Assembly (NCBI GenBank): GCA_038503065.1
Contig: JBCAMK010000009.1
Span: forward strand, 1,550,001 to 1,614,000
Length of the DNA: 64,000 bases
Direction of reading: 5' to 3'
From: Paragyromitra xinjiangensis
Taxonomy: Eukaryota > Ascomycota > Pezizomycetes > Pezizales > Discinaceae
The translations under genes and the position numbers were made by a program. Numbering within the stretch: position 1 is the first letter of the stretch; each line of letters starts with the position of its first letter. Below are positions 1 through 12,028 of the stretch, piece by piece. Under the pieces are notes generated by a model. It was given only the letters and a program-made list of their open reading frames with translations, did not search any database and was not told the DNA's origin.

Positions 1-2659
1 AAGGTATAATTTACCTTTCGTTTAGAACTCGGAGTTGGGGGTTTCTCTACCGGAAGGTCTCTGTTTTTTTTGGCGGAAATGTGGTGTAAGAAAAAAAAAG
101 TATCTAATAGCTTCTTTGATCGAGGTTAGCATTTACGTCATGGCGCTTGTGCCCCAGTCTGGTTTTTATTTATACGTGTGTTTAGCTTATTTTAACTTTA
201 CTGTTATTTATAGACATTTCCTTTGAAGCTCCACGAACCAGGCGCTTAAGGGTCGATTCCAGGTAACGAGAACAAGAAGCGAGTAGAATTAAGCCTTGAA
301 TGACTACCAAGAGCAATCAGAAACGGGCATGCTACCGTGGTGGAGTATCCCTTCGTTTATATTCAAGGTAGCGTACTGACCCAGCGCGATTAGAGTCACC
401 CTCAATTCTTGCGTGACACCCATTCAATTGGTAGGAAAGGACCGTTACCTCTTCCTCCGGGCCAGGTCGTGTGACAATCTGTGCTAAATAGTCACGAAAA
501 GGCTAAATTATTGTTAAGTTCAAGTACGGACGGTGGGATAGGATGCAGATATAATTACACGTAGCCTATTGCACTCGCTAAAGGGGAAATAAACCAGCGT
601 ATCAAAGAGCTAGAATCAGAAGCCTAGCTAACCAGCTGCTTCATGCAACCAAGAAACCCACTTCCTGGCGCCTATGACCTGTAACGAGTGTTACAGAATC
701 TGATTCGAAAACTAACTGGGAAAACTCAAAAGCCCTTATACCAAATTATCTTGCGCTCAACGTTCTGGGAATCCAAACACCTTGCGTCATCGCTGTCTTT
801 CACATCACTATTGTAGCAAACGAACCGCCAAATAACCCTAAAACCAGTCTTGAGCCAAAGTGATAATCTTATCCTTGGTATGACTTACCAGCAGTATAGA
901 GTGGGGTATATTTTTGAGAAAAGATGATGGGAATTGGCGATATCCATTAAACAGACCATCAGGTTTCCTTTGCTGATCGTAATGAGCTGTCGGGTGCTAA
1001 GACCATCTCCTTCTTGATCGACAAATAGGCTATCACTATCACCCAACGCCACACCAAACCATGAAGGTCGGAAGTAGCTCAAGCTCGAAAAGTAAAATGA
1101 TAAGCAGACCCAAATGTCTACAGATATTTCCCGGAGATCTGCAACAGGTGCTAAAAACGCGATTCCATTTCTGTGGGGATCATACTGACTACCTACATGT
1201 GTACCAGCATCATGCCTAAATAATAGGAAGGCGATTCGGGATCCAAAGGTAGTAGTCCACCGTGAAAAAATGATATGACTAAATATCCAAGTCGGCCTCG
1301 AAACAAGAAAAGAACCCCACCAACAATTTGGAGCTCTGAGTTATTTTAACTTGGCGCGCATAGATCAGCATCATCCTTGATCACTCCTCATATTCGACGA
1401 ATCCCCAAAACCCGTTTCTGTACCACGTTTGCGCCACGCATAAACAACAAATCTCTCTGGAAAATATCAACCCATACCTAATACGTCAACTATTGTAAGT
1501 CTTAAAGTAAGATTACACATGAACATCATCCGAATGTCTTCTGAGAGGATATTTGTCCCTTGCGAGGTGATGTAAACGGCAATCAACCCGCGTAAGCTTC
1601 CTCCCAGAACCCAAAAACTCTTGTCCAAGCAAATAAACTCCCCCTTACCTCCCACACATACTCAGTATCGTCTTCGGTTAATCATACTTCACCATAATAG
1701 TCAGTTATCAAAAATAATACGTCTCGGTCGCGAGAGTGATTCAACCCGGAAACCGGTATCATTCTGTCACGTCATCATCCCGATGATCTTTCGTCATTTT
1801 TCTAACTCTCCTAAAGACCATCATTCCGTCTCGTCATCCTATTCTATGAGTCCGTTCTATTACTTCGCACCGATCATAATCCTGATCCTGATCTCGCTCC
1901 TATCACTCGCTTCCTAAAAAGCATGCCAAGACCGAGTGACGTCTCGGCGCTAAGATGTTTCATGACTGATCGCTGACGAGCTCGGTGTCACAGGCGAAAT
2001 TTAGCGCTTAACCCTATCCCAGACCCCTGATTCTGCCGAGATACAGGCAAAATCCCCGTCTAGCGAAGCCCCATCTCGCCAAACGTTATCTACGCCCCCA
2101 TGATCAATTTGACCAAAGCCACTCCATGCGTCAAATCCAACGTCCACCATCAACAAGAGTCACTCACGGCACAACCACGAGAGCAGCCCACCAACACCAA
2201 CACCGACCACGATTTCTTAACACAACGAACAAGATATTTAAATGCAGTGACTTCTTTTCGCACGATGAATAAAGTACACAAGAACCAAAATAAAATAAAA
2301 CAAGCCGCCCGTCCTTCCCAGAACCCCCAAACAACAGTTATAATCCATCAGCGGAAAGCCTCGATGAAAAATCGCCCCAAGAGGAAAAAAGAAAAAAAAA
2401 CCAAACCCGTTTTTCACAAACAGACCCTATCTTTAAACCAAGACATAGATAAAACAATACCCAAACAGAAACCACAACGCAAAAGCAGACCCAGCATTAT
2501 TCCCAAGGAAATACAAAAGAGAAAAAACAGGAACCGTTGAACATCATTGAGCAAAACCTGCTAAAGAGAAACAAAAAAGGTGGAGGCCAATTCCGTTTAC
2601 CGTGGAGAGGGCCATTCGAAGGATCAATATTACAAGAAGTTAAAAAGAGGCTAGCCAGC
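1..2659. other. Gene-poor left edge with probable H1 3' region
   Basis: No convincing gene is visible. The short open frames here lack protein-like composition and splice partners. From about 2100 to 2659 the + strand is A/C-rich; read on the H1 (minus) strand it is T/G-rich, like the 3' regions after H2A and H2B in this window, so it is probably the H1 3' UTR and terminator region. Positions 1-2100 are ordinary mixed sequence in which I see nothing. Confidence 0.5.
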
Positions 2660-3690
2660 TTATGCCTCGGTAGCAGGAGTGGCAGCCCCCTCCTTCTTCT
2701 TAGAAGCGGCCTTCTTCTTAGGCGCAGCAGCCTTCTTCTTGGGAGCAGCCTTGGGAGCAGCAGCAGATCCCTTGGAAACACGGCCAGACTTTGTCTTGGT
2801 CAAAACAGTTGGCTTCTCAATAACAGCAGGAGCCTATACCAAGTTAGTAATTGTTCATTGTTATTCAAACGAAAAAAACTTACGGGTTTCTCGGCCTTCT
2901 CTGCGGTCTTGCGAGGCTTCTTCGCGTTAGACTTAGGCTTAGCAGCGGCAGCGGTGGTAGTCTTTTTTTCCTTGGGAGCAGCGGGTTCTTTGACGGCCTT
3001 CTCGGCCTTGGGCTTTGCAGCAGTTGTAGTCTTCTTAGTGGCGGTGGCAGCAGGCTTCTTAGCTGTAGTGGCCTTCTTGGTATCCTTGGTGGTGGTGGTA
3101 GCCTTCTTGGTGGTGGTAGCTGCGGCAGGCTTCTTCTCCTTGGGAGCAGGATCCTTCTTCACAAGCTTGACAGTGCCAGAGGGTCCTAAGCCAAAATCTT
3201 AGCCAAAAGCACAAACCGCAAACACAATATGAAAGTCATACCCTTGGGGAAAGCAAATTCTCCATTTTCGGCACCTTTCTTAAGGGCCTGGTTGAAAAGC
3301 TGGTCGAAACGATCGGTCCCTACGCCCTTGTAGTTCGCTTGGATGTACTTCTTAAGTGCGGGACGGCTGAGAAGAAGAATTAGCGAATTTCACAACAACG
3401 CGTTATATTAACGCGAAAAAATTGCAACCACTAATCTGGCGCGACCGAAAGGCAACATGTATATCGAAAATTGGGCGAACAAACCTAGAACCATTGCGTT
3501 CTTTGAGCTAAATTCAATGATGTTAGCGACGGTTTCTCGAGAATTGCATCGCGTGATGACTCGATAGAGGGGAAGGGAGACAAACAGCACGGATTGACTC
3601 TTTGATCATCTCCTTGTATGGAGGATGCTCGGGGGCAGCAGCGGCCTTCTTAGTGGCAGTAGGTTTAGCGGCGGCAGCTTTGGGAGCCAT
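2660..3690 (-). CDS. Linker histone H1
   Basis: Linker histone that binds nucleosomes at the DNA entry and exit point and compacts chromatin. Five exons: 3690-3586, 3507-3485, 3366-3242, 3185-2884, 2833-2660, giving 242 residues. The N-terminus is Ala/Lys/Pro-rich ([10 protein letters not shown]). A winged-helix H15 domain covers about residues 22-85 ([41 protein letters not shown]). The long C-terminal tail is built of Lys/Ala/Pro/Thr repeats with many AAPK/KKAA units, as expected for H1. The second exon is only 23 nt and must be included to restore the LKERNGSS loop of the domain. The gene is a single H1 copy here, 2.6 kb from FEN1. The tail lengthens the protein slightly over typical fungal H1 (about 200-240). 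Domain and exon joins agree, so the call is secure. Confidence 0.95.
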
Positions 3691-3733
3691 TTCGAATTAT
3701 TTAGAGTTTTATAGTAGAAACTAAAGTGATAAT

Positions 3734-3934
3734 ATTGGAGGTTATTGGTTGAGTGGTAGCGAAGAGTGGTAGCGAAAAGAAATTTGCTGGTATCGAGAGG
3801 GTGGGCGAAAAGTATGGGTTTGGGCTGCGAGAAGAGTTGAGTTGTGGAAGGCCGGCGGGGCTGCTCTATATGTCCCACGCTGCAGCCTACCCAGATCAAC
3901 ATCACCCCGTCACTCACGGTGTGGGTTAGGGTTA
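3734..3934 (-). promoter_or_regulatory. H1 promoter elements: CCAAT pair, TATA-like, telobox
   Basis: Read on the minus strand upstream of the H1 start. There are two CCAAT boxes at 3734-3738 and 3744-3748, a TATA-like CATATAG near 3867-3872 (about 180 bp before the ATG, the same spacing as in H2A and H2B), and two perfect telomere-type units, (GGGTTA)2, at 3923-3934. The boxes are seen directly. Their role is inferred from telobox control of histone genes in fission yeast. Confidence 0.5.
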
Positions 3935-3995
3935 CACCGAGACACACCACTTGTAATCGCTCGCCGACTCACTCGAATCCGCGCCCTGACCGGTG

Positions 3996-4420
3996 TGTTG
4001 GGCAACGTCTACGGGGAACGTGCGCTCCCACCCCCTCCGACTTTCGATTTTCTTTCCGCTGCTCTGCCTCCTTCCTTCGCATCGTTTCTCGTCTTCCCCC
4101 CCATCTTGATGGTTTTTTTTCGGGGTCTCTTCCCATCTGCCCTTTCCCCTCCCTTCCCTGTTCCATTCCTTTCAAATTCCCTCTCCTGCCACCTCGCCCG
4201 CCCGCGAGGATTCCAATTCTCCAACCCTTCCCTCCTCCCCCGTCCCCGATTTCTTGCAATCAACACGTCACCGCGCTCCTCGTACCTACCGCACCCCAGC
4301 CAAGTGTTCCATCCTCCCCTCTCTCTTCTCTTCCCCTCTCGCTTCTTCTTCTTCCTCCGTCCCTTTTCTTTTCTTTTTCGTGCTTTTCCGCCGATTGGAC
4401 ACAGCCGATAAGGCTTCTGC
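3996..4420 (+). other. Pyrimidine-rich tract divergent from H1
   Basis: About 400 bases of nearly unbroken C/T on the + strand, resembling the CT-rich transcript leaders of highly expressed fungal genes (compare the H2B and C2H2 leaders in this window). No coding sequence that I trust follows within 1.5 kb: the first ATG downstream (4465) opens only a 38-codon frame. It may be the leader of a divergent non-coding transcript or an extended nucleosome-free region of the H1 promoter. Confidence 0.4.
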
Positions 4421-6251
4421 CTCTTCGTTGTCACTTGACACCCTGCGGTTGGACCATCTTGTTCATGTCCTCGTCGTATCGTCTGCCTGCTTTCATGGGT
4501 AAAGGCAGGAGACAGGTAGAATTACAGCTTAGCTACACGCGGCGCGTCGGCTGGAGTGGCCGCGGAGAATGTATTCTATAGATCAAATATCATATCACAA
4601 AAGTAGGCGCGATGAATTAGACTCCTACTATCTCGTAGCTAGCCAATATTGTGCAAGAATTCCCCGGTTCTAGTTGCTAGCCTGTGGCCCATCGTGAACT
4701 CTGTGATGCGATCTTGCTCCTCCAGTGCTCCTACCTACCAAACTTTCCGTCAACCCATGGTGCAAGTATATGTATGTACGATAGATGTATGTAAGGAACG
4801 ACAGCGTGGCATCCGCCTCTCAGAATCTTCCACAACGTACATGCTTGTATGGGGTCTGTTTCGTATGTTGCAGCTGTGGTTTTTTTGGCAAAAATTCTGC
4901 ATCCGACCCGACTCCACTCCATCCGAGCAACAGGAACACACAATTTTTCACTCAACAAATTTGAAAAATTTTGCAGCAAGATAGGATAGTATCCCACGAT
5001 AGGTGAAAAGCGTAGAATGCATCAGGAGCAATATTAGACATGAATTGGAACTGCAGTGTTATTCCGAGACCAAAGATAGCACCTCTTCACGATCTCACGA
5101 TCATTCCGCGACCGTGTTTCCCCAACACACCCATATCCAATCCGATCCACATTATTTACTTAAGCAAATATGATCTTAAACTTAGTAAAGGTTCCTCCGC
5201 ACACATACAGGCAGATTTCGCTATGCTACACCAAGTGTGGGTCTGTTTTATGGTAGATAAACCAAACACGAAGCATCCCATCGCCCGTCTGGCGACTTGA
5301 GGAACTCACGGAATACCTCTTATAAGACATTCTTGATCGAATTTTTAGCCAGCTTCAATAGTATGGATAGATTCCGCTCCTTCAGATACGTCCCTGAACT
5401 ACGAAAATATCAATTCAGCTCTCGTAAATGACCCTATTTCCCCACTTTCCCCTCACCTCGCTCAGCAGCAAGCCGCGCGTGTGCGTGACGATATACCGTG
5501 ACGCTTTGGACGAGTGACGATATGTGCGCCAAGGACAAGGCACGCAAACACGATTGGCTGCCTGGCTACAGTAAGAATTACGATTCCGGAACTCTAACAA
5601 TTGCCTACTAGTGCAGTTCGAAATGCAAAGAATTTCAAATTCAACGGACGCCATTGCTATAAAAATAACCTGTAGCTCATTCAAGTATTAACCATTAAGG
5701 AAGCTGCATTTATGTGATCTTTTTTTTATTTTTTTCGTATTTGGATCACCTCAACCAGGTTTTGCCAGCAGCCGTGCTGTGCGGGGCAGAAGAAAAAAGC
5801 GGCAGTTCCCGCATGTGCCGGCGGAATCGTCGGGAATCACTCGCTTTCATGTTGCTTCCCTTCCCTCTTTCTATGGTCGAGACTTCGCCGGTAAAACTGT
5901 TTGTGGCACGATAAGGCACAGAGACAAACAAGAGAAGCATGAAAGAAAGAAGAAAAGTACCCTGGCCAGCATGATTTAGGTGCCTTACTCGCCGTCGATT
6001 GAGATGCGAAATGATCACCTCCGGACCCCGCGGGACACAAGAGAGAACCGAGTCAGCCCAGCTTCAGCTGCCAGTTGTCACAGCACGGCCCAGCCACAAT
6101 AGCTACAACTAAATTGCGTATAGTGTAATATCCTTTTCTCAGTTGGCATTTCATGCTCCGTGGAGGATTAAGTTTCATTTTAGTAAAGAATTACAAATGG
6201 ATAGTATTTTGCCTCTTTTTTCGCGCCCCAAGAATATATTACACAAAAAGT
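4421..6251. other. Intergenic between H1 and FEN1
   Basis: No supported gene. Short open frames on both strands lack family motifs and splice structure. The part next to FEN1 (about 5700-6251) probably includes its 3' UTR. A T-run sits near 5722-5740. Confidence 0.45.
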
Positions 6252-7613
6252 TTATGATCCAAGTCTCGGCTTCTTTCCACCTTTCTTCGCCGCCTGCTCT
6301 TGTTTCTGTTTCCTCTTCTTCTCTGCCGCCTTCTGCTCGTTCTTCTTTTTCAGAACTACTAGTTCTTCCTCGGTCTTCGGGAGTGGCTTGAAGAAATCGT
6401 TCATGCGAGCTGTAGCAATGGTTAGTCACGGACGGGGGGAAATCCCTAATTTAACGTAGATCAGGAAAAAACATACATTGCGTGACGCTCTTCAAGCCTT
6501 TATTTAGCTTTGCTACGCCCCCTTTGACGCGATCCTCCGCAAATCCTTTCTCCAGCACTAAAAACTTTGTCAACCCCTCCACATCAGGCGCCTCCCACTT
6601 AAAGTCGCATTCCTCTGGATCTATAACATCTGGTTTAAAAAATAGCTCTCGGGAGTCTTGGTACGGCCAGTCTTCCGGCACAATAAATTTTGAACCGAGG
6701 TTTTCAATGACCTTCTCAATTGTTTTGTGTTCGCGGATCAGCTTCAAGGCTGTTGTCGCGCCGATTCCCTTGATAGTGTCGCAGTAGTCGCAACCAAGGA
6801 GAATACAAAGGTCAATGAACTGCTCACGAGTGAAGCCAAGACCTTCAAGTGCTTTTTGGAGATCGATTTCTTGGACGGGTTCTTTCTTTTGTTCGCTAAG
6901 CATGAGCTTTTTAAGGAGGATAGGTGTATCAAAACAGAGCGTGTCCATGTCGTCTGAGGCAGCAGCGAAAACTTTTCCAGCCTTCGCCAAAGCCGCACAC
7001 TGCGCCTCTGCTTCGCATGGGGCGTCGATATACGGCACTCCCATAAGTTTCAGTAGTCGTTTACATTCCGCGTTATGCTCTTTGGTCACTCTAACAGTTC
7101 TCCTTGAGAACTTCTCAATATCCTCTGCGGTACCGGTTTCTTTTGCTTCCTCGTGTTGCTCAGCCGCCTCTGCTTTTCGTGCGGAACGTTTCGCCAATTC
7201 GCCATTTTTGAGGGTTGGTGGTTTGCCATCAAAGACGTAGAGGGGCTTGATCCCGTTGTCGATCATTCTGAGCGTCCGGTAAAACATACCCATCAGATGT
7301 GATGTAGTCTCGCCATTCTCCGATGTGAGCATCTGGCCATCTGACCGCACAGCAATTAAGAAACTGTAGATGCTCATAGACCTGCATTACAGCTCACGTT
7401 AGTGGCATGCCTTTCCCTCCGCGGAAATCAAGGAAGAAATACGCATCAATAGCAACTTTCCGTCCAAAATGTTGCTTGATGTCGCCATTCTTGATAGCAT
7501 CGGGTGCATTATCGGAGATGACTTGGAAGAGGTCTGAGTAAAAAGCCTGTCAGCTGCGGAATCACACGCGAAATTGAACGGAGCCTGCAAAGCAACATAC
7601 GTTTAATACCCAT
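6252..7613 (-). CDS. RAD27: Flap endonuclease 1 (FEN1/RAD27)
   Basis: Structure-specific 5' flap endonuclease that trims Okazaki fragments and acts in long-patch base excision repair in the nucleus. Four exons: 7613-7601 (13 nt), 7533-7443, 7381-6477, 6409-6252; 388 residues, the usual size. The N-terminus MGIK and the XPG-N metal ligand D34 lie in the spliced first two exons. Further ligands are D86 (VFDGKPP), E158/E160 (CEAEAQ), D179/D181 (SDDMDT) and D233 ([12 protein letters not shown], also the helix-hairpin-helix entry). The last exon supplies a PCNA-binding PIP box, QSRMNDFF, and a Lys-rich tail. The largest open frame alone (from MSIYSFL) lacks the first 36 residues and the PIP box. 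Upstream GACGCG and CGCGTT boxes suggest G1/S control. Confidence 0.97.
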
Positions 7614-7711
7614 TCTTGTGGTTCCTTCGCGAGCTAGTTTGCGGCTGTGGTTCGTATAGGAGGTTGAGTTCACGATCAAAGGGTGACTTGCGAGGTCTAG
7701 AAACGGAAGAT

Positions 7712-7746
7712 GACGCGCAGGCGAGCGCGTTGAGCTAGAGCGCGTT
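7712..7746 (-). promoter_or_regulatory. MCB-like boxes upstream of FEN1
   Basis: About 100-135 bp before the FEN1 start lie GACGCG (7712-7717) and two CGCGTT copies (7726-7731 and 7741-7746). They resemble the MluI cell-cycle box (ACGCGT core) bound by MBF/DSC1 in yeasts, although none is the exact hexamer. Function is inferred. Confidence 0.4.
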
Positions 7747-8999
7747 CGCTTGCTAAATTGATTTTTTTTTGGGTGGCTGGTGAAATTTGCACGAAATTTG
7801 CCGTAACATTGGCAAAGTATTATATGACTCTAAAAATGTGCCGGTAAACAAAATTTATCGCCATCCGCCAATATTTCATGCATTTCCTTTTTGCTTTATA
7901 TGACTCAGGTCCTAAATCAGAACGGGTCTTGGCGGGTGCTCTGCTAGCATGAAATCATTTCCGGCCCCTGCTTCGTAAGATTGAGAATGAGGGCGTTCAA
8001 CGGGAATATGACCACTAGAATTCGGGCGTTTGGGTAAAGATCACAGACTTTTCGGATTTTATGAACGGATCTACCAAATTCCTAGGTTAGACTGGGTTTA
8101 ATAACAAAAGAACTTAGAGAGGAGTATAATAGTACTGCTAGGGTAAACTAGGTTGGATCTCTGCTAGAAAAATATCTCTATGGGTAGGGTAGGTTCGTTC
8201 CCACCCCAACAGTGCGCAGCAACCTTGGGTAGTATGGGGTTGAGCACGAGACTATGGGTAGGTGAGAGGAAGCATTAGGGCGAGTGATATTCTATGATCA
8301 AGTGCCCCTTGTCATTCGCGCAGGTTTCTTGCTAGCTTTCGTGTTTAGGGCCCGAAAATACTTCGATTTTAGATTCCGCTTCAAGGGATCTGCGTAATTT
8401 GTTGTGTAGGTGAGCTCAAGGAATGGGCAATTTACAGAATTTTAATCGTACAGGGACATTCGAGTCACAAAAATTTCCGTGAGGGGTGCACTTGAAAATA
8501 ACAATCATCTTGGAAAATCTTTGTTTAATCTTTATCGGATAGTGAAAATTCGAATAATACCGCTGGTCCAAAACAGACTTAATCAGCTGCCCTCCAAAAG
8601 AGTAAGAAATGTAGACTAAAATCATGGACCACTACGCCCACCTGTAAGTTAAAACCCCAGGACGTCGCGATGAGTAGAAAGTCCTCCTCAAAGGGATATC
8701 ATCTTCCTTACACCAAAATAGGAGCAGACCACGGATGAGTAGGTTTGCACCAGAGTGTTGGTAAGGGTCGAGGGGTGGGGGAAAAGGGAAAAAACCAAGT
8801 TATTTATCACTGCTTTTAATGCAAAAATTATACGTTTCTCGTAAAAAGGCTGTCAATTTTTTCCTCAACGCCTATCAACGCCAAACAAAAAACCCTGTTG
8901 GAGATACTTCTTTTATGGTAAAGTAACTACAGAAAATTGCTTTTTTTGATACCCCAGCCCAGATGCCTAGAGAAAAGGAAAGAACGGATCCGTAAGATT
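7747..8999. other. Intergenic between FEN1 and RPL12
   Basis: No gene supported on either strand. The segment next to 9000 is probably the RPL12 3' UTR. The remainder is mixed sequence in which I see nothing. Confidence 0.45.
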
Positions 9000-9821
<822 letters not shown>

Positions 9822-9948
9822 GGCGACTGTTTTTTGGTGGTTAATTAATTGGTGATGGGCGTTGGAGTTGTCGTTGTCGTCGGTTGATACAAAGTTTCGA
9901 GTCGCGAATTTCGGTTTGGTGGTTGAAAGTTGTGAGCGTGGGACCACA

Positions 9949-10003
9949 CAAGTCACATTATCCCAGGGTGTGAACCCTACTGGCTTTGTGTGGTTACCCT
10001 ACT
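9949..10003 (-). promoter_or_regulatory. HomolE/HomolD-like boxes of RPL12
   Basis: Read on the RPL12 strand, two exact copies of AGTAGGGT (10003-9996 and 9981-9974, 22 bp apart) precede TGTGACTTG (9957-9949), about 130 bp before the ATG. Fission-yeast ribosomal protein promoters carry HomolE (AGGGTAGGGT) upstream of HomolD (TGTGACTG) in the same order. The match is close but not exact. Confidence 0.5.
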
Positions 10004-10768
10004 TTAATGCTTAACTTTCAAACGCCAAGAGACTGGGGAATCGAAAACACCGTTAAAAGATGGAGGAATTATCATTTACAAATCAAATTCTGTTTCGATC
10101 TCGTAGGTAAGCTTTCTGAGTATTTCTTACATACTTGCTGTAACACTTAATTCACTGTTGATTAGTAAGAGATGTCACGGCTAGTAGCTAGCTATAGCTA
10201 TAAAAATAGTAATACGGAATACAAAGTTTCGTAGTGCCTACAGCTTAAGGCTACAATCTGATGAGGCGGTAGAAAATTCAGGTGCCAGGCCTTATAAAGG
10301 GGTAATAAATATGTGCCTTTTCTGAGGCATAACACAGGCATCCCGGGAATGTGATTGACATATTTGTGGATGGTATCGCGCAGAGCTTTCTTCAGTCATC
10401 CAGAACATCTAGAAACTAGGATCGTCAAAAAAAATTAATTAACCTTCTGCAGCTGTTACCCTAGATCCACATGCCGCCTAGTCGTAAATCATGGGAGGTT
10501 TTCTTGCTCGTAGGTGGAAAGCGCTGGCTAATGGAAGGACTGGACGAACTCGATAGGGTTGTGGAGGCGCCGTTTCTGAATCTTTATTATTGCACATCAA
10601 GAAAAGTTGTACCAATAAAAATGTTCCAGTTGAGAGTTTTGTATATCTGGGGATTATGAAGAAAGGGGCCATGATTCAATGTCTCCATATTGTATGCAGT
10701 GATATATATACACCCCCAAACCTGCAAACCCTCTAGTAACGCTCGGCGAGAGAAGGAGCTACCAAAAT
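10004..10768. other. Intergenic between RPL12 and NDUFB9
   Basis: No gene supported. The stretch just below 10769 is probably the NDUFB9 3' UTR. A short CTAG/CTATAG-rich cluster lies near 10183-10205. Confidence 0.4.
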
Positions 10769-11310
10769 TCAGCATAAAAAGATATAACAATAAGGTTTGA
10801 GGGACAGCATACGGGTAAGGATAGGACATGGCATATTCCTTTCGTACTTGGATCCTATTACCACCTCAAATTAGTAAAGCACTAACCAAAACCATTTTTA
10901 GGGGATATATGGTATTTATACCTCCAGGCGCTGTTGGTGGAACATAAGGATCGGGATGCTTCCATCTCTCAAGTTCCGCTTCAGTCTTCTGAAGGAGATC
11001 CTACACATCGAACCCAGCCCGTTAGCCAATCCCTCCTCGAATTACGTTTAAATGCGACTCCAATTTTCCATCGCCAGTGAGATGCCATACTCGCTGCAAC
11101 CGGGGATCTGCAACGTTTCGGTTCGCCTCAAACATATCACGGAGGTTGAGGGCCTGGATCCTGTACATGGCCCTACCGTCGGCCCAGCTGAGGGCCGTTT
11201 TCAGGCTGCGGCGATAGAGAGAACTAGAATAGGGGGTTCAGTATTAATAAATATATCAATTGAGGGGATATAGAGGGGTGGTTCTACCAAACTAGAGATT
11301 TTGTGGCCAT
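10769..11310 (-). CDS. NADH-ubiquinone oxidoreductase B22 subunit (NDUFB9-like, LYR family)
   Basis: Accessory subunit of mitochondrial complex I, an LYR-motif protein located in the distal membrane arm. Four exons: 11310-11288, 11223-11091, 11000-10922, 10854-10769; 106 residues, typical of fungal B22. The spliced product shows the LYR motif split from the start by intron 1 (MATKSLVC then SLYRRSLKTALSW). It then has FEANRNVADPRLQRDLLQKT, the diagnostic WKHPDPYVPPTAPGG, and KYERNMP. No open frame in a single reading frame covers more than a fragment, so only splicing reveals it. The gene is divergent from KGD2, another mitochondrial energy gene, across a 718 bp shared promoter. The last 18 or so residues (ILTRMLSL onward) are less conserved in type and are the only soft part of the model. 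Confidence 0.92.
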
Positions 11311-12028
11311 CTTGGTTTGATGGTTTCGTTGTTGTTTGGGCTGCTAGGTTGACGTGATGTTCATTCCCCAACAATGGTCTGACAGGGTTATGTAATCATA
11401 CAGTATCTCACCCGTTTTTTTGTCTTTTGATGCGAAGTGTTGATGATCTGGAGAAGCTTGCCGCCCTGCATTTGCAGTATAGTGGCCTCCGTGAGCAAGT
11501 GTTTCGTATTCAGGTGCTGCTTACATCCGGATAACTGTACATCTGGTGCTTTCCGCTAAATCGGTAATCGTCCGTTTCTTCTGTGATTGAGACAAAAAAT
11601 AAAGGTTGAGCTGAAGGAAAAAGATTTATCCGAGCGCATGCTTATACATCTTCTGGGAGTTTCAAAGAATTAGGCTTGGGGTATACTGTGTATGTGCTGG
11701 ATAGTTTGCTTTATAGCGAAATATTGAATACTCTAGATAAAACCCACCAGAAACACCAAATAGGCTGAGGCTTGTAGCACTTTTTATCGATATGCCTTTG
11801 ACGTCGACGTGCATATCGTAAAATGTTAGGGTTAGGTTTATTTTCGCTCACCAGACACCCTCGGCTTGGAAGTTGGATCACTCCTCCGCTTTGCCGGTCG
11901 ACATTGAAATCCCTCCATCTCTGACTGGTGAAACGGTTCCTGAGTGACTTTCAACATCCTAGTGGCTGTTTCCCTCCTTGGATTTTCCACCTCTGTTACA
12001 TTTCTCTAATTCTATCAAACTCTCCATC
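11311..12028. promoter_or_regulatory. Divergent promoter NDUFB9 / KGD2 with telobox
   Basis: A 718 bp spacer between two divergently transcribed mitochondrial genes. It carries GTTAGGGTTAGG at 11825-11836, two telomere-type units about 200 bp before the KGD2 start. A CT-rich stretch (about 11880-12028) looks like the KGD2 transcript leader. Confidence 0.5.

Noticed and set aside
2497..3202. Long open frames on the + strand across the H1 gene
   Set aside because: They are antisense shadows of the Lys/Ala-rich H1 tail and carry Leu/Ser/Gly low complexity.
3842..4581. Open frames of 189 and 245 codons (+)
   Set aside because: They arise from a stop-poor C/T-rich tract; Pro/Ser/Phe composition in several overlapping frames and no motif.
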